DNA from: a bacterium
GTDB taxonomy: Bacteria > 4484-113 > JAFGCY01
Assembly: GCA_020849855.1 (NCBI GenBank)
Contig: JADZFO010000040.1
Location: forward strand, 142,705 to 206,704
DNA: 64,000 nucleotides
Direction of reading: 5' to 3'
Part shown: positions 41,908 to 49,347 of the stretch, in pieces
How positions within the stretch are numbered: position 1 is the first letter of the stretch
Layout: each line of letters starts with the position of its first letter
Program-made: the position numbers and the translations under genes
Notes under the pieces: generated by a model
What the model was told of the DNA's origin: nothing
Seen by the model: the letters and a program-made list of their open reading frames with translations, nothing else
Databases searched by the model: none

Positions 41908-42205
41908 TCCCGCGCGGCGTTGTGAGATTACGATCCACAACAGAGTTACAGAGTCAACCGAGTTTCACAGAGTAATGCAGGCCAGGGGTCTGAGCTAAGC
42001 CGCTGCAGCATGGACCAATGCGCGCGTCAGTACAGTCTGGCGGCGCAGGATCTTCAAGCGCAAAACACAGATCCGCATCTGGCGGATAGTCCCGATCCAC
42101 AAAAGAGCTTCGCAGAGGAATGCATGGCGGCCCCTGCATGACGCCGCCACGGGGGGCGGCGCTACTGTGCAGGGGTCACTGCACAGAAATTTCTACTGCC
42201 TTGTG
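41908..42205. repeat. Dispersed-repeat spacer between coiled-coil genes
   Basis: No gene. 41933-41974 (ATCCACAACAGAGTTACAGA, then AACCGAGTTTCACAGAGTAA) and a decayed copy at 42094-42123 belong to a dispersed repeat that also occurs at 43927-43971. A GCCGCC/GGCGGC stem followed by GCTACTG lies near 42133-42155. Confidence 0.7.
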
Positions 42206-42253
42206 TTTACGCTGATACGCCCCGGGGTATGACAGCCGGTTACAAAGTTAGCC
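42206..42253 (+). promoter_or_regulatory. Promoter and 5'-UTR hairpin of second coiled-coil gene
   Basis: TTTACG (42206-42211), 16-nt spacer, TATGAC (42228-42233), hairpin GGTTA-caaagt-TAGCC (42238-42242 with 42249-42253, one G-U pair). The stem begins exactly 10 nt after the first base of the -10, as in the other two genes. Confidence 0.5.
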
Positions 42254-42279
42254 ATACTAAACCTTTCGGGGGAAAGAAG

Positions 42280-42870
42280 ATGACACGCACAGCAATCAGC
42301 AAGATCGGCCTTGGTGCCTTCGCGGCGCTGGCCACCTGCATCACCCTGGGCCTGAGCAGCCCGGCCCGCGCCGCCAGCGACTATCTGCTGGAACTGGACG
42401 GCGTCAAAGGCGAGTCCGCCGTGCTGGACGAGCAGATGGACACCAAGATCGGCGAGCTGGAGGCGCTGCTGGCCAGCGTGCAGGAGCAGCTCTCCCAGGC
42501 GCGCCAGATCCAGGACGAGATCGTGGAGCTGGACGAGCAGATGGAAGCCGTGCGCAAGCAGGGCCAGGAGCAGCATGACTACATGAGGACCCAGGTTGAG
42601 GAGGCCAAGCGAGTCTTCAACGAGCAGGTCGCGCCCTTCATGGACCAGCCGACCATCGAAGCGGTGAGCATCAACTTCGCCAAGATGGAAGTGAAGTACT
42701 CGGACGACAAGAGCTCCGGCGAGGGCCTGCGCTACCACGACTGGCGCTGGATCCATTCCTCCGCCGGCTTCAGCAGCAGCTTCAGCTCCCTGCAGGAAGC
42801 CCTTAGCGCGGCGCTGAGCGAGATGCAGTCCATCAAGGCCGGCTGGAACATCAAGGAGAACACCAAGTAG
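42280..42870 (+). CDS. Secreted coiled-coil protein, paralogue 2 of 3
   Basis: A 196-residue exported protein: signal peptide (residues 1-30, ending SPARAAS), CGGGGGA before the ATG, long coiled coil from ~35 to ~130 with heptad-like VLDEQMDTKIGELEALLASV and VELDEQMEAVRKQGQEQ. VFNEQVAPFMD matches QIFNEQVAPLLD of paralogue 1, which ties it to the family. It lacks the QQGKSTPVTRSNISNN tail and ends instead with an aromatic-containing segment YHDWRWIHSSAGFSSSFSSL and AGWNIKENTK. No known domain. Followed by a GC-rich stem-loop terminator at 42908-42933. Confidence 0.7.
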   Translation: MTRTAISKIGLGAFAALATCITLGLSSPARAASDYLLELDGVKGESAVLDEQMDTKIGELEALLASVQEQLSQARQIQDEIVELDEQMEAVRKQGQEQHDYMRTQVEEAKRVFNEQVAPFMDQPTIEAVSINFAKMEVKYSDDKSSGEGLRYHDWRWIHSSAGFSSSFSSLQEALSAALSEMQSIKAGWNIKENTK

Positions 42871-42907
42871 CCGCGGCCGCGGGTCACAAGCCAACATCGG
42901 AATAACA

Positions 42908-42933
42908 GGGCCGGGGGCAACCCCGGCCCTTTG
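42908..42933 (+). terminator. Probable rho-independent terminator
   Basis: GGGCCGGGG-gcaa-CCCCGGCCC followed by TTTGCT. The stem is strong but the T-tract is short. Confidence 0.65.
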
Positions 42934-43022
42934 CTGCGTACAGTCCAGGTTGCGGGTGGGCAGGAGCTGACAGTTCGAGGCCGCTGCAAGACTGCCAGAC
43001 ATGGAAAGTTAAGGAATCCTTG

Positions 43023-43069
43023 TTTACAGGCCTGCCGGCGGGGTATAAAGGCTGGTCGAATTTTCGACC
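43023..43069 (+). promoter_or_regulatory. Promoter and 5'-UTR hairpin of third coiled-coil gene
   Basis: TTTACA (43023-43028), 15-nt spacer, TATAAA (43044-43049), hairpin GGTCG-aatttt-CGACC (43054-43058 with 43065-43069). Spacing and position match the other two genes, but both stem strands have changed. Confidence 0.55.
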
Positions 43070-43095
43070 GCAATTCAGTCAACCGGGGGAAGATC

Positions 43096-43725
43096 ATGGA
43101 CCGCACTACTCAGCGCATCAGCATCAGCCTTGGCGCCTTCGCGCTTTGCCTCAGCATGAGCCTGCTTGGAGTGCAGGCGGCCAGCGCCGCCGACGAGGCC
43201 GGCAGCGGCCAGTCCAGCGGCAAGCGCCAGCACAGCCCGCGCGACCCCGCCAGCGGCCAGGCGACGGGCAAGCGCGCGCAGCTTACCGAGCAGGAGTTTG
43301 AAAAGTGGGAGGGTGTGCTGATCAGCCTGGACTCACTGAGCGCGCCCCTGGCCGCCATCCGCCAGAACATTGAGGAGCTTCAGGCGCTGAGCGAGCAGGC
43401 CCTCAGCCTGGAGCAGGAAGAGGCCGCGGAGGCGGAAGAGCTGCTGGCCCAGATCGACAGCGCCAGCTCGATCTTCACCGACCAGGTTGCGGCGCTGCTG
43501 GACCCGGAGCTGGCCCAGCAGGTCAGCACGGAACTTAGCCGCCGCCGGGGCGATGTGAAGTTCAACGACGTCTCCATAAGGAAGGAACTGGACAGCAGCA
43601 GCCCGGACCTGGAGTTCCTGCTGGGCGAGCTGGCGAAGCTGGAGGAGATCGTTGCCACCCTGGAAGGCTCGGCGCAGCAGGGCAAGAGCACCCCGGTGAC
43701 CCGCAGCAATATCAGTAATAACTAG
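43096..43725 (+). CDS. Secreted coiled-coil protein, paralogue 3 of 3
   Basis: A 209-residue exported protein with CGGGGGAA 5 nt before the ATG and a signal peptide (residues 1-31, ending VQAASAAD). SPRDPASGQATGKR after the signal peptide and the C-terminal SAQQGKSTPVTRSNISNN are shared with paralogue 1. In the middle, LLAQIDSASSIFTDQVAALLD replaces RLAQIDSAEQIFNEQVAPLLD (each split as LLAQIDSASSIF and TDQVAALLD). The rest is a Glu/Leu/Ala-rich helix. No Cys, no catalytic motif, no recognised domain. Confidence 0.7.
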   Translation: MDRTTQRISISLGAFALCLSMSLLGVQAASAADEAGSGQSSGKRQHSPRDPASGQATGKRAQLTEQEFEKWEGVLISLDSLSAPLAAIRQNIEELQALSEQALSLEQEEAAEAEELLAQIDSASSIFTDQVAALLDPELAQQVSTELSRRRGDVKFNDVSIRKELDSSSPDLEFLLGELAKLEEIVATLEGSAQQGKSTPVTRSNISNN

Positions 43726-43811
43726 GGGACAGGTTACAGGGGACAGGGATTAGGGACCAGGGATCAGGGATCAGGGACTAGGGATCAGGGATCAGGGATT
43801 AGGTATCAGGA
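43726..43811 (+). repeat. Heptamer minisatellite (GGGATCA-type)
   Basis: About eleven head-to-tail units of 7 bp, mainly AGGGATC with variants AGGGACC, AGGGACT, AGGGATT and AGGTATC, start directly after the stop of paralogue 3 and end at the hairpin 43815-43838. No reading frame uses it. Confidence 0.8.
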
Positions 43812-43814
43812 GAA

Positions 43815-43838
43815 GGCCGGCAGCATGCCGGCCTTTTT
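43815..43838 (+). terminator. Terminator made from a palindromic repeat
   Basis: GGCCGGCA-gca-TGCCGGCC followed by TTTTT. The stem is the same word as the palindromic repeat at 537-553, here acting as a plausible intrinsic terminator for paralogue 3. Confidence 0.75.
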
Positions 43839-44094
43839 GTAGGGGCAGACGGATGTCTGCCACCCTGCTTCCTGCAATTGGAGCGCGGCCACCCTGGCCG
43901 CATCTTGCGCGGACGGGGCGGGAAGAAGATCCACAACAGAGTTACAGAGTGAACAGAGGTTCACAGAGTAAGAAGTAGCGGCGGTATGCAATTCATGACC
44001 TTGGCTGGCATCCTGCCAAGAATGCAGCCGGTCAGGACGCAAATTGAGCCACACGGTGCGAAGAAGATCCACCTTCACATTGCAAGTACTAACA
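43839..44094. repeat. Repeat-bearing gap beside A+T-rich cassette
   Basis: No gene. A TGGAGC then GCGGCCA-ccc-TGGCCGC palindrome lies near 43881-43903 (same family as 598-614), and a third copy of the ATCCACAACAGAGTTACAGA repeat lies at 43927-43971. Confidence 0.7.
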
Positions 44095-45141
44095 TCACAG
44101 CAATGTCAGCTGCGTGTTGCGAGGCGGATCTTCTGACGTAGCCTCGAATCGGCTAGCTCGTTGCATCTGTCGTTCCGCACGATCCTCACGGAGTATTCTT
44201 CGCCTCGCAACAATGTCCATGGCAAAATCACCAAGTAGCTCACCATCACTTGGCGGTCCAACTTTCCATCTCAGTAGCGAATCATTAATCTCTAGAAATC
44301 CGAAATCTCGAGCCTTTGACATGGCTATACGCAACTTATGAATGTCTTGCCTAAGTAGTCCCATCTCATCAATATACTGGAAGAACTCACCCTCATCAAC
44401 TTCTTGATCTAATGATACTCTCTTTGATCTTGTAAAGCGAAGCATAAACCATAAGACCTGTTCGATTTGATAACACTCATTATCACTATCGTTGATGATG
44501 AAAAACTTTGAACTGACTGTCAGGAGTCTACCAGGACTTATAGACATCCCCTGAGTAGTAAACCACTGCTCAAGTGAGTAGGGTCCACTCATGTGAGTTG
44601 CAAAGGACTCCCTGTAAGCTCCCCTAAAGTGATTCAAAGTCACTTGAGTGAGATGAGCCTGTACGTAAATGCCAGAGATCCATATAGGACAAGGCACCTC
44701 ACCGAACTCAGAAACTAATGATGCTTCTGCTCTGTTTGCCTCCCGCGGATGCACAACAATAATCGGCATATAATCTCTTCCAAGCGGACGCACCTGACCA
44801 TTACCTATCTCGTCAATATGGTCAGCAACAATCATTCGCTTTGCCTCATCAATCAGATCATCTATTGCTGACTGACCGCCGAGCCCGTTCTTAAACTCAA
44901 CAGCAAGTTCAATTGAGTTTATGACTATGTGGAGATCACAGGTACAGGCGTTGCTTAGCGCGACAGTTTGTCCGATGATAGCCCAACGCAAGACTCTACA
45001 GTCAGGTACTAACTCCCACCAAGCCTGGATGCTGTCCAGAATCATCTTGCTTTGGCGATAACGTTCGTAGTCGGCAACAAGGGATTCCTTTACAGCAGGT
45101 AGTCTTTTCTTCTGCTCGTCTGTTAAAGGTGGCCTACTCAA
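44095..45141 (-). CDS. A+T-rich cassette gene 2, possible PD-(D/E)xK nuclease
   Basis: A 348-residue cytoplasmic protein. The TTG start at 45141 overlaps the upstream stop by 8 nt and has GGAAAGGGA about 7 nt before it. Residues ~60-110 read TCDLHIVINSIELAVEFKNG followed by a helix QSAIDDLIDEAKRM; D, then E-x-K (EFK) on adjacent strands and a following Gln helix resemble the PD-(D/E)xK nuclease core, but this is my reading only. GRDYMPIIVVHP and VPCPIWISGIYVQAHL look like later core strands. Codon use is A+T-rich, unlike the neighbours. With the overlapping upstream gene it forms a two-gene unit flanked by repeats. Family not recognised. Confidence 0.6.
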   Translation of the reverse strand: MSRPPLTDEQKKRLPAVKESLVADYERYRQSKMILDSIQAWWELVPDCRVLRWAIIGQTVALSNACTCDLHIVINSIELAVEFKNGLGGQSAIDDLIDEAKRMIVADHIDEIGNGQVRPLGRDYMPIIVVHPREANRAEASLVSEFGEVPCPIWISGIYVQAHLTQVTLNHFRGAYRESFATHMSGPYSLEQWFTTQGMSISPGRLLTVSSKFFIINDSDNECYQIEQVLWFMLRFTRSKRVSLDQEVDEGEFFQYIDEMGLLRQDIHKLRIAMSKARDFGFLEINDSLLRWKVGPPSDGELLGDFAMDIVARRRILREDRAERQMQRASRFEATSEDPPRNTQLTLL

Positions 45142-46138
45142 TTGAAAGTCCCTTTCCTAAGTACTTACTGATCCTATTTAACGTGTCTCGAACAAAGGCC
45201 GCGGGTGCCATTTCACTAGTTAAAATGTAAGCTTCCTCTTGCATGGATGTCTTTGTGCCAAGAGGTATGCTCAAATAAACCACTGCATCGCTTTCCTTAT
45301 CCAGAACGGTTAGCGATAGCACGTCTCCTAAGTTTGATTTAGATACAATGTACCGATCTTCCTGAAGGTCGGAAATGAATCGTCCAATGTTCTCCTCCAT
45401 TAACACTGAGTTGAGAATAGAGAATTCAACAGACTCTTTCGAAGAGTCATAGATATATTTTCGCATCTCTAGCTCATTTGTTACGATTCGGCTAAGCACT
45501 TCTTCGATAACAGTCAAGATAGTTTGTCTATCTGTCGCTTGAGTAAGCGTCATGCAGGAGAAGCGATTGAGCTTGAGTTCGATTGCACCATGCAAACTAA
45601 ACTCATACATACTTCTTTGAAAATTCGCAAGGTGGTTAAAAGTAGCTAATACATCAGCTAGGGCCTTTTCGTCTGGGGAATGGCTCTTATTCCTGTTGTC
45701 TGAGCTGATTGCAGAATATTCTCCAAATCGTGCATCATATCTCTCCAGAAGTGATTTAATGATATAGTACAAGGAGGTGTTTGTAAGCACGTAAGGAAAG
45801 ATACTGAACCGTCTATTGAAGAAGAGATAGTCTTCCAAGAATTTCTTGTAATAGTACTGATCGTCATAGCCTAGGAGCATCACCAGGTTCTCTAGTCCTG
45901 GATACTCCACGTCAACCTTCTGAAACTTCAGCTCAACTTCGGCGTTGCGGTATATTGAGTTTACAAACAAGAGCCCATCATTAAAGTACAAATGCAATTC
46001 CCTCGAGTCAGACATCCAAGTATCGTGAAACTGCCCATTCACAAACAACTTATTTGAGTCGTCCCTGCACAGCGCTATGATTGTAGAGCTTGGCAACAAA
46101 CTTGGTAGTCCATCTATCCTCAAACGTGAACTTGACAT
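45134..46138 (-). CDS. A+T-rich cassette gene 1, unknown function
   Basis: A 334-residue cytoplasmic protein. ATG at 46138 is chosen because AAGGGAG lies 6 nt upstream; an ATG at 46177 lacks a ribosome binding site. It begins MSSSRLRIDGLPSLLP and is rich in Tyr, Phe, Ser and Asn (DDQYYYKKFLEDYLFFNRRF), with no transmembrane segment, signal peptide or recognised motif. Codon use is strongly A+T-rich, unlike the ~40 neighbouring genes, so it was probably acquired horizontally. It overlaps and is coupled to the downstream gene. The order small unknown then putative nuclease fits a defence or toxin module, but no direct evidence exists. Confidence 0.6.
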   Translation of the reverse strand: MSSSRLRIDGLPSLLPSSTIIALCRDDSNKLFVNGQFHDTWMSDSRELHLYFNDGLLFVNSIYRNAEVELKFQKVDVEYPGLENLVMLLGYDDQYYYKKFLEDYLFFNRRFSIFPYVLTNTSLYYIIKSLLERYDARFGEYSAISSDNRNKSHSPDEKALADVLATFNHLANFQRSMYEFSLHGAIELKLNRFSCMTLTQATDRQTILTVIEEVLSRIVTNELEMRKYIYDSSKESVEFSILNSVLMEENIGRFISDLQEDRYIVSKSNLGDVLSLTVLDKESDAVVYLSIPLGTKTSMQEEAYILTSEMAPAAFVRDTLNRISKYLGKGLSIE

Positions 46139-46179
46139 TACGCGCTCCCTTTGCCTTCCTGGCATCTTCTCCGTCATAG

Positions 46180-46409
46180 CTGCAGGACCCGTAGATTCTC
46201 AACGAGTATAACGGCCCTCGGCGCCCTTGTGAAGCCTAGCAAATGGAAGGGCCGAGATTCTAAGACCAGAAGTCAGGCTCAACCTATGCTCGGCCCCTAC
46301 AGGAGAATGCAGGCTAAAGCCTGTGCTCCCCAGCAGCCGGCGTTCCGGCGCAAGACGGGCGCGCGCCACGCGCCCCTACAAAAGGTGCAGGCATGCCTGC
46401 ACCCTACAC
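46180..46409. repeat. Palindromic repeat cluster before uvrB end
   Basis: No gene. Several short palindromes occur: TGCAGGC/GCCTG with the word TAAA near 46310-46322, GCCGGCG/CGCCGG variants near 46336-46350, GGGCGCG/CGCGCCC near 46358-46375 and TGCAGGCATGCCTGCA near 46385-46400. Many are followed by CCCTAC, resembling the same dispersed family. Confidence 0.7.
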
Positions 46410-48611
46410 CTACCCCACCCGTCCCCTAGTCCCAATCCCCTCCGCCTTCATCTTCTTTTGCAGGCGGCGGTTCAGCTCCGCGGTCTGGTCCCTCAGGGCT
46501 GCGGCCTTTTCGAACTCCAGCAGCTCGGCCAGCTTCAGCATCTGGCTCTCCAGCTCGCCGATCAGCAGGGTCAGCTCGACGATGCTCAGGCGCTCGATGT
46601 CGTCGTAGGTCTCGATCACCCTGCCGCCGGCATGCAGGCCCGCCAGCACCCCGCTGCGGCCGGACAGCGCGTCGGTCCCGGCCGGCGCCTGGCCCGGGCG
46701 GCCGCGCACCACATGCCGCAGGCCCTGCTCCTCGAGGCCTTCCGTAATGTCGCGGATTACCTTTTCAATCGTCCGCGGCGTGATGTTGTGCTCGGCGTTA
46801 TAGGCCGTCTGCTTCAGGCGGCGGCGGTTGGTCTCGTCGATGGCGCGCTGCATGCTGGGCGTGACCGTATCGGCATACAGCACCACCTCGCCGCCGACGT
46901 TGCGCGCGGCGCGGCCGATGATCTGGATCAGGCTGCGGTCGCTTCTAAGGAAGCCTTCCTTGTCGGCGTCGAGGATGCCGATCAGGCTGACCTCCGGCAG
47001 GTCGAGGCCCTCGCGTAGCAGGTTGATGCCGACCAGGACTTCATAGGTGCCAATGCGCAGGTCCTTGAGGATGCGGATGCGCTCGACTGTGTCGACATCG
47101 GCGTGCAGGTACTGGGTGCGGAAGCCCTGCTGGGCCAGGTACTCGGCGAGGTTCTCGGCCATGCGCTTTGTCAGGGTGGTGACCAGGGTGCGTTCGCCGC
47201 GCTCGATGCGCTCCCGGATACGCTCCACCAGGTCGTCGACCTGGTGCTTCGTCGGCTTGATGATGATTTGCGGGTCGACGAGGCCCGTGGGGCGGATGAC
47301 CTGCTCGGCTATGTGCTCGCTCTTTTCCAGCTCGTAGGGCCCCGGGGTGGCGGAGAGGAAGACGGCCTGGCGCACATAGCGTTCCCATTCCTCGAAGCGC
47401 AGGGGGCGGTTGTCCAGCGCGCTGGGCAGGCGGAAACCGTAGTCGACGAGGTTCTGCTTGCGCGAGCGGTCGCCGTTGTACATCGCCCGCAGCTGCGGCA
47501 GGGTGACGTGGCTCTCGTCGATCACCATCAGGAAGTCGTCGGGGAAGTACTCGATCAGGTTGCTGGGCGTCTCGCCGGGCAGGCGGCCTTCGAAGTGGCG
47601 GCTGTAGTTCTCGACGCCGTTGCAGTAGCCCACGGACTCGATCATTTCGAGGTCGAAGGAGACGCGCTCCTTGAGGCGCTGGTGCTCCAGCAGCTTGCCC
47701 TCGGCCTTGAACCAGTCGAGGCGCTCCTCGAGCTCCTGGCGGATGCCGCGGATGGCCAGCTTCTGCTTGTCGGGCAGCAGGACATAGTGCGTGGCCGGGA
47801 AGATATAGGCGGACTCCAGCGTTTCGATGTAGTTGCCGGTGGTCGCATCGACGCGGATGATCTTCTCCAGCTCATCGCCGAAAAACTCGAGGCGGGTAAT
47901 CTCGTCCTTGTCGGCGGCGTAGATCTCGAACACGTCGCCCTTGACCCGGAAGGTGCCGCGCACGAGGCTCATCGCGTTGCGCATGTACTGCATGTCGACG
48001 AGGCGGCGGATCAGGGAATCGCGCTTGACCACGAAGCCGGGGTGCATGCGCAGGGCGAGTTTTTCATAGTCCTCGGGGCTGCCGAGGCCGAAGATGCAGG
48101 AAACCGAGGCGACGACGATCACATCCCGGCGGGTCAGGAGGGCCTCGGTGGCGCTGTGCCGCAGGCGGTCGATCTCCTCGTTGATGTTGCTGTCTTTCTC
48201 GATGTAGGTATCGGTGGTCGGGATATAGGCTTCCGGCTGGTAGTAGTCGTAGTAGCTGACGAAGTACTCGACGTGGTTGTCCGGGAAGAAGGAGCGCAGC
48301 TCGGCGCAGAGCTGGGCGGCGAGGGTCTTGTTGTGGCAGATGAGCAGCGTGGGCTTCTGGACGCGCTGGATGACATTGGCCAGGGTGAAGGTTTTGCCGG
48401 TGCCGGTGGCGCCAAGCAGGGTCTGCATCTTCATCCCGGCGTGGATGCCGCGGACGAGCTCCTCGATGGCCTGGGGCTGGTCGCCGGCGGGCTGGTAGTC
48501 GCTTTGCAGCTCAAAACGGCCCTCGCGCTGCCAGAACTCCTTCTCCACCTGCGCGGAGGCGAAGGCCGGATCGTTAAGGCTGTCGGTGCCGGAAGTACGG
48601 AAGACGGGCAT
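46410..48611 (-). CDS. uvrB: Excinuclease ABC subunit B
   Basis: A 733-residue UvrB, slightly longer than usual (~670). Diagnostic segments: [20 protein letters not shown], Walker [19 protein letters not shown], the beta-hairpin [21 protein letters not shown]-like [20 protein letters not shown], the helicase motif [30 protein letters not shown] and a C-terminal UVR domain ([20 protein letters not shown]). It loads damaged DNA for UvrC incision. TATACT lies 6 nt before the ATG, indicating a leaderless mRNA. No uvrA or uvrC is nearby. Confidence 0.97.
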   Translation of the reverse strand: MPVFRTSGTDSLNDPAFASAQVEKEFWQREGRFELQSDYQPAGDQPQAIEELVRGIHAGMKMQTLLGATGTGKTFTLANVIQRVQKPTLLICHNKTLAAQLCAELRSFFPDNHVEYFVSYYDYYQPEAYIPTTDTYIEKDSNINEEIDRLRHSATEALLTRRDVIVVASVSCIFGLGSPEDYEKLALRMHPGFVVKRDSLIRRLVDMQYMRNAMSLVRGTFRVKGDVFEIYAADKDEITRLEFFGDELEKIIRVDATTGNYIETLESAYIFPATHYVLLPDKQKLAIRGIRQELEERLDWFKAEGKLLEHQRLKERVSFDLEMIESVGYCNGVENYSRHFEGRLPGETPSNLIEYFPDDFLMVIDESHVTLPQLRAMYNGDRSRKQNLVDYGFRLPSALDNRPLRFEEWERYVRQAVFLSATPGPYELEKSEHIAEQVIRPTGLVDPQIIIKPTKHQVDDLVERIRERIERGERTLVTTLTKRMAENLAEYLAQQGFRTQYLHADVDTVERIRILKDLRIGTYEVLVGINLLREGLDLPEVSLIGILDADKEGFLRSDRSLIQIIGRAARNVGGEVVLYADTVTPSMQRAIDETNRRRLKQTAYNAEHNITPRTIEKVIRDITEGLEEQGLRHVVRGRPGQAPAGTDALSGRSGVLAGLHAGGRVIETYDDIERLSIVELTLLIGELESQMLKLAELLEFEKAAALRDQTAELNRRLQKKMKAEGIGTRGRVG

Positions 48612-48617
48612 GCAGGG

Positions 48618-48623
48618 AGTATA
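48618..48623 (-). promoter_or_regulatory. -10 TATACT of uvrB, leaderless start
   Basis: On the minus strand TATACT is separated by 6 nt (CCCTGC) from the ATG at 48611, with no ribosome binding site. Confidence 0.55.
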
Positions 48624-48858
48624 CCGCAGGAAGGGCTAACGCGTGTGTAGTATGGCGAGCTTCGCAGCGCCCTTTGAGCAAGGCCCGCGCGCAGCCAGGA
48701 CCCGCGTGATGACGCCATATAAACGGCCCTTCAGGGACACACGCCAGAAAGTGCAGACAATTTTCCCCCGGGCGTGTGAATCTGCCCCGCGCAAAGTGAA
48801 GTACTGCTTAGCCGACGCCGCCGGGCGCCGGTAAATCCTATTCGGGGGAGTAGACTGC

Positions 48859-49254
48859 ATGCGGAAGTTTCTCATCATGTGTGCTGCGTTCTTCGGCACC
48901 ATCATGATCATGTCCTCGTCATCTGAAGGCAGCGGCGGAGGCTGCGGGTCATCGGCCTTTGCACCGACACCGGACGGCTTTGCCAACCCGGTGGCGCGCC
49001 TTTCCGCCAGCGCAACCAGCGGCGCGGCGCCCCTGGCCGTCACCTTCAGCTGGGCCGGCTGCGAGCCCAGCAGCGGCGGCGGCATAACTGGCTATTCCTT
49101 CTTCCCGGGCGCCGGGCAGACCTATACCTATGGCTCCGGCACGACCAGCACGACCCTGGTCTACCAGGCGGCGGGGACCTACCCCTGCTGGGTGACCGTC
49201 TATGACGATGCCGGCAAGTTCGGCACAACCTCACTTACAGTGACCGTGCATTAG
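48859..49254 (+). CDS. Small exported PKD-domain protein
   Basis: A 131-residue exported protein with CGGGGGAG about 9 nt before the ATG. MRKFLIMCAAFFGTIMIMSS forms a signal sequence; a Cys at ~34 in SGGGCGSS does not fit a strict lipobox. Residues ~45-131 form one PKD domain (SATSGAAPLAVTFSWAGCEP ... STTLVYQAAGTYPCWVTVYD, GKFGTTSLTVTV). PKD domains are beta-sandwich adhesive or spacer modules of surface proteins; here one occurs alone. Confidence 0.75.
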   Translation: MRKFLIMCAAFFGTIMIMSSSSEGSGGGCGSSAFAPTPDGFANPVARLSASATSGAAPLAVTFSWAGCEPSSGGGITGYSFFPGAGQTYTYGSGTTSTTLVYQAAGTYPCWVTVYDDAGKFGTTSLTVTVH

Positions 49255-49347
49255 CAGGCCCAGGCCAGCTTTCAGCATCAATAGCAGGGCGCGGGGCGCG
49301 GACATCACCCGCCCCGCGCCAGTACACTTGCGCTGTGTAGCTTAAAC

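Noticed and set aside
47103..48650. 515-codon plus-strand frame
   Set aside because: Exact antisense of uvrB.
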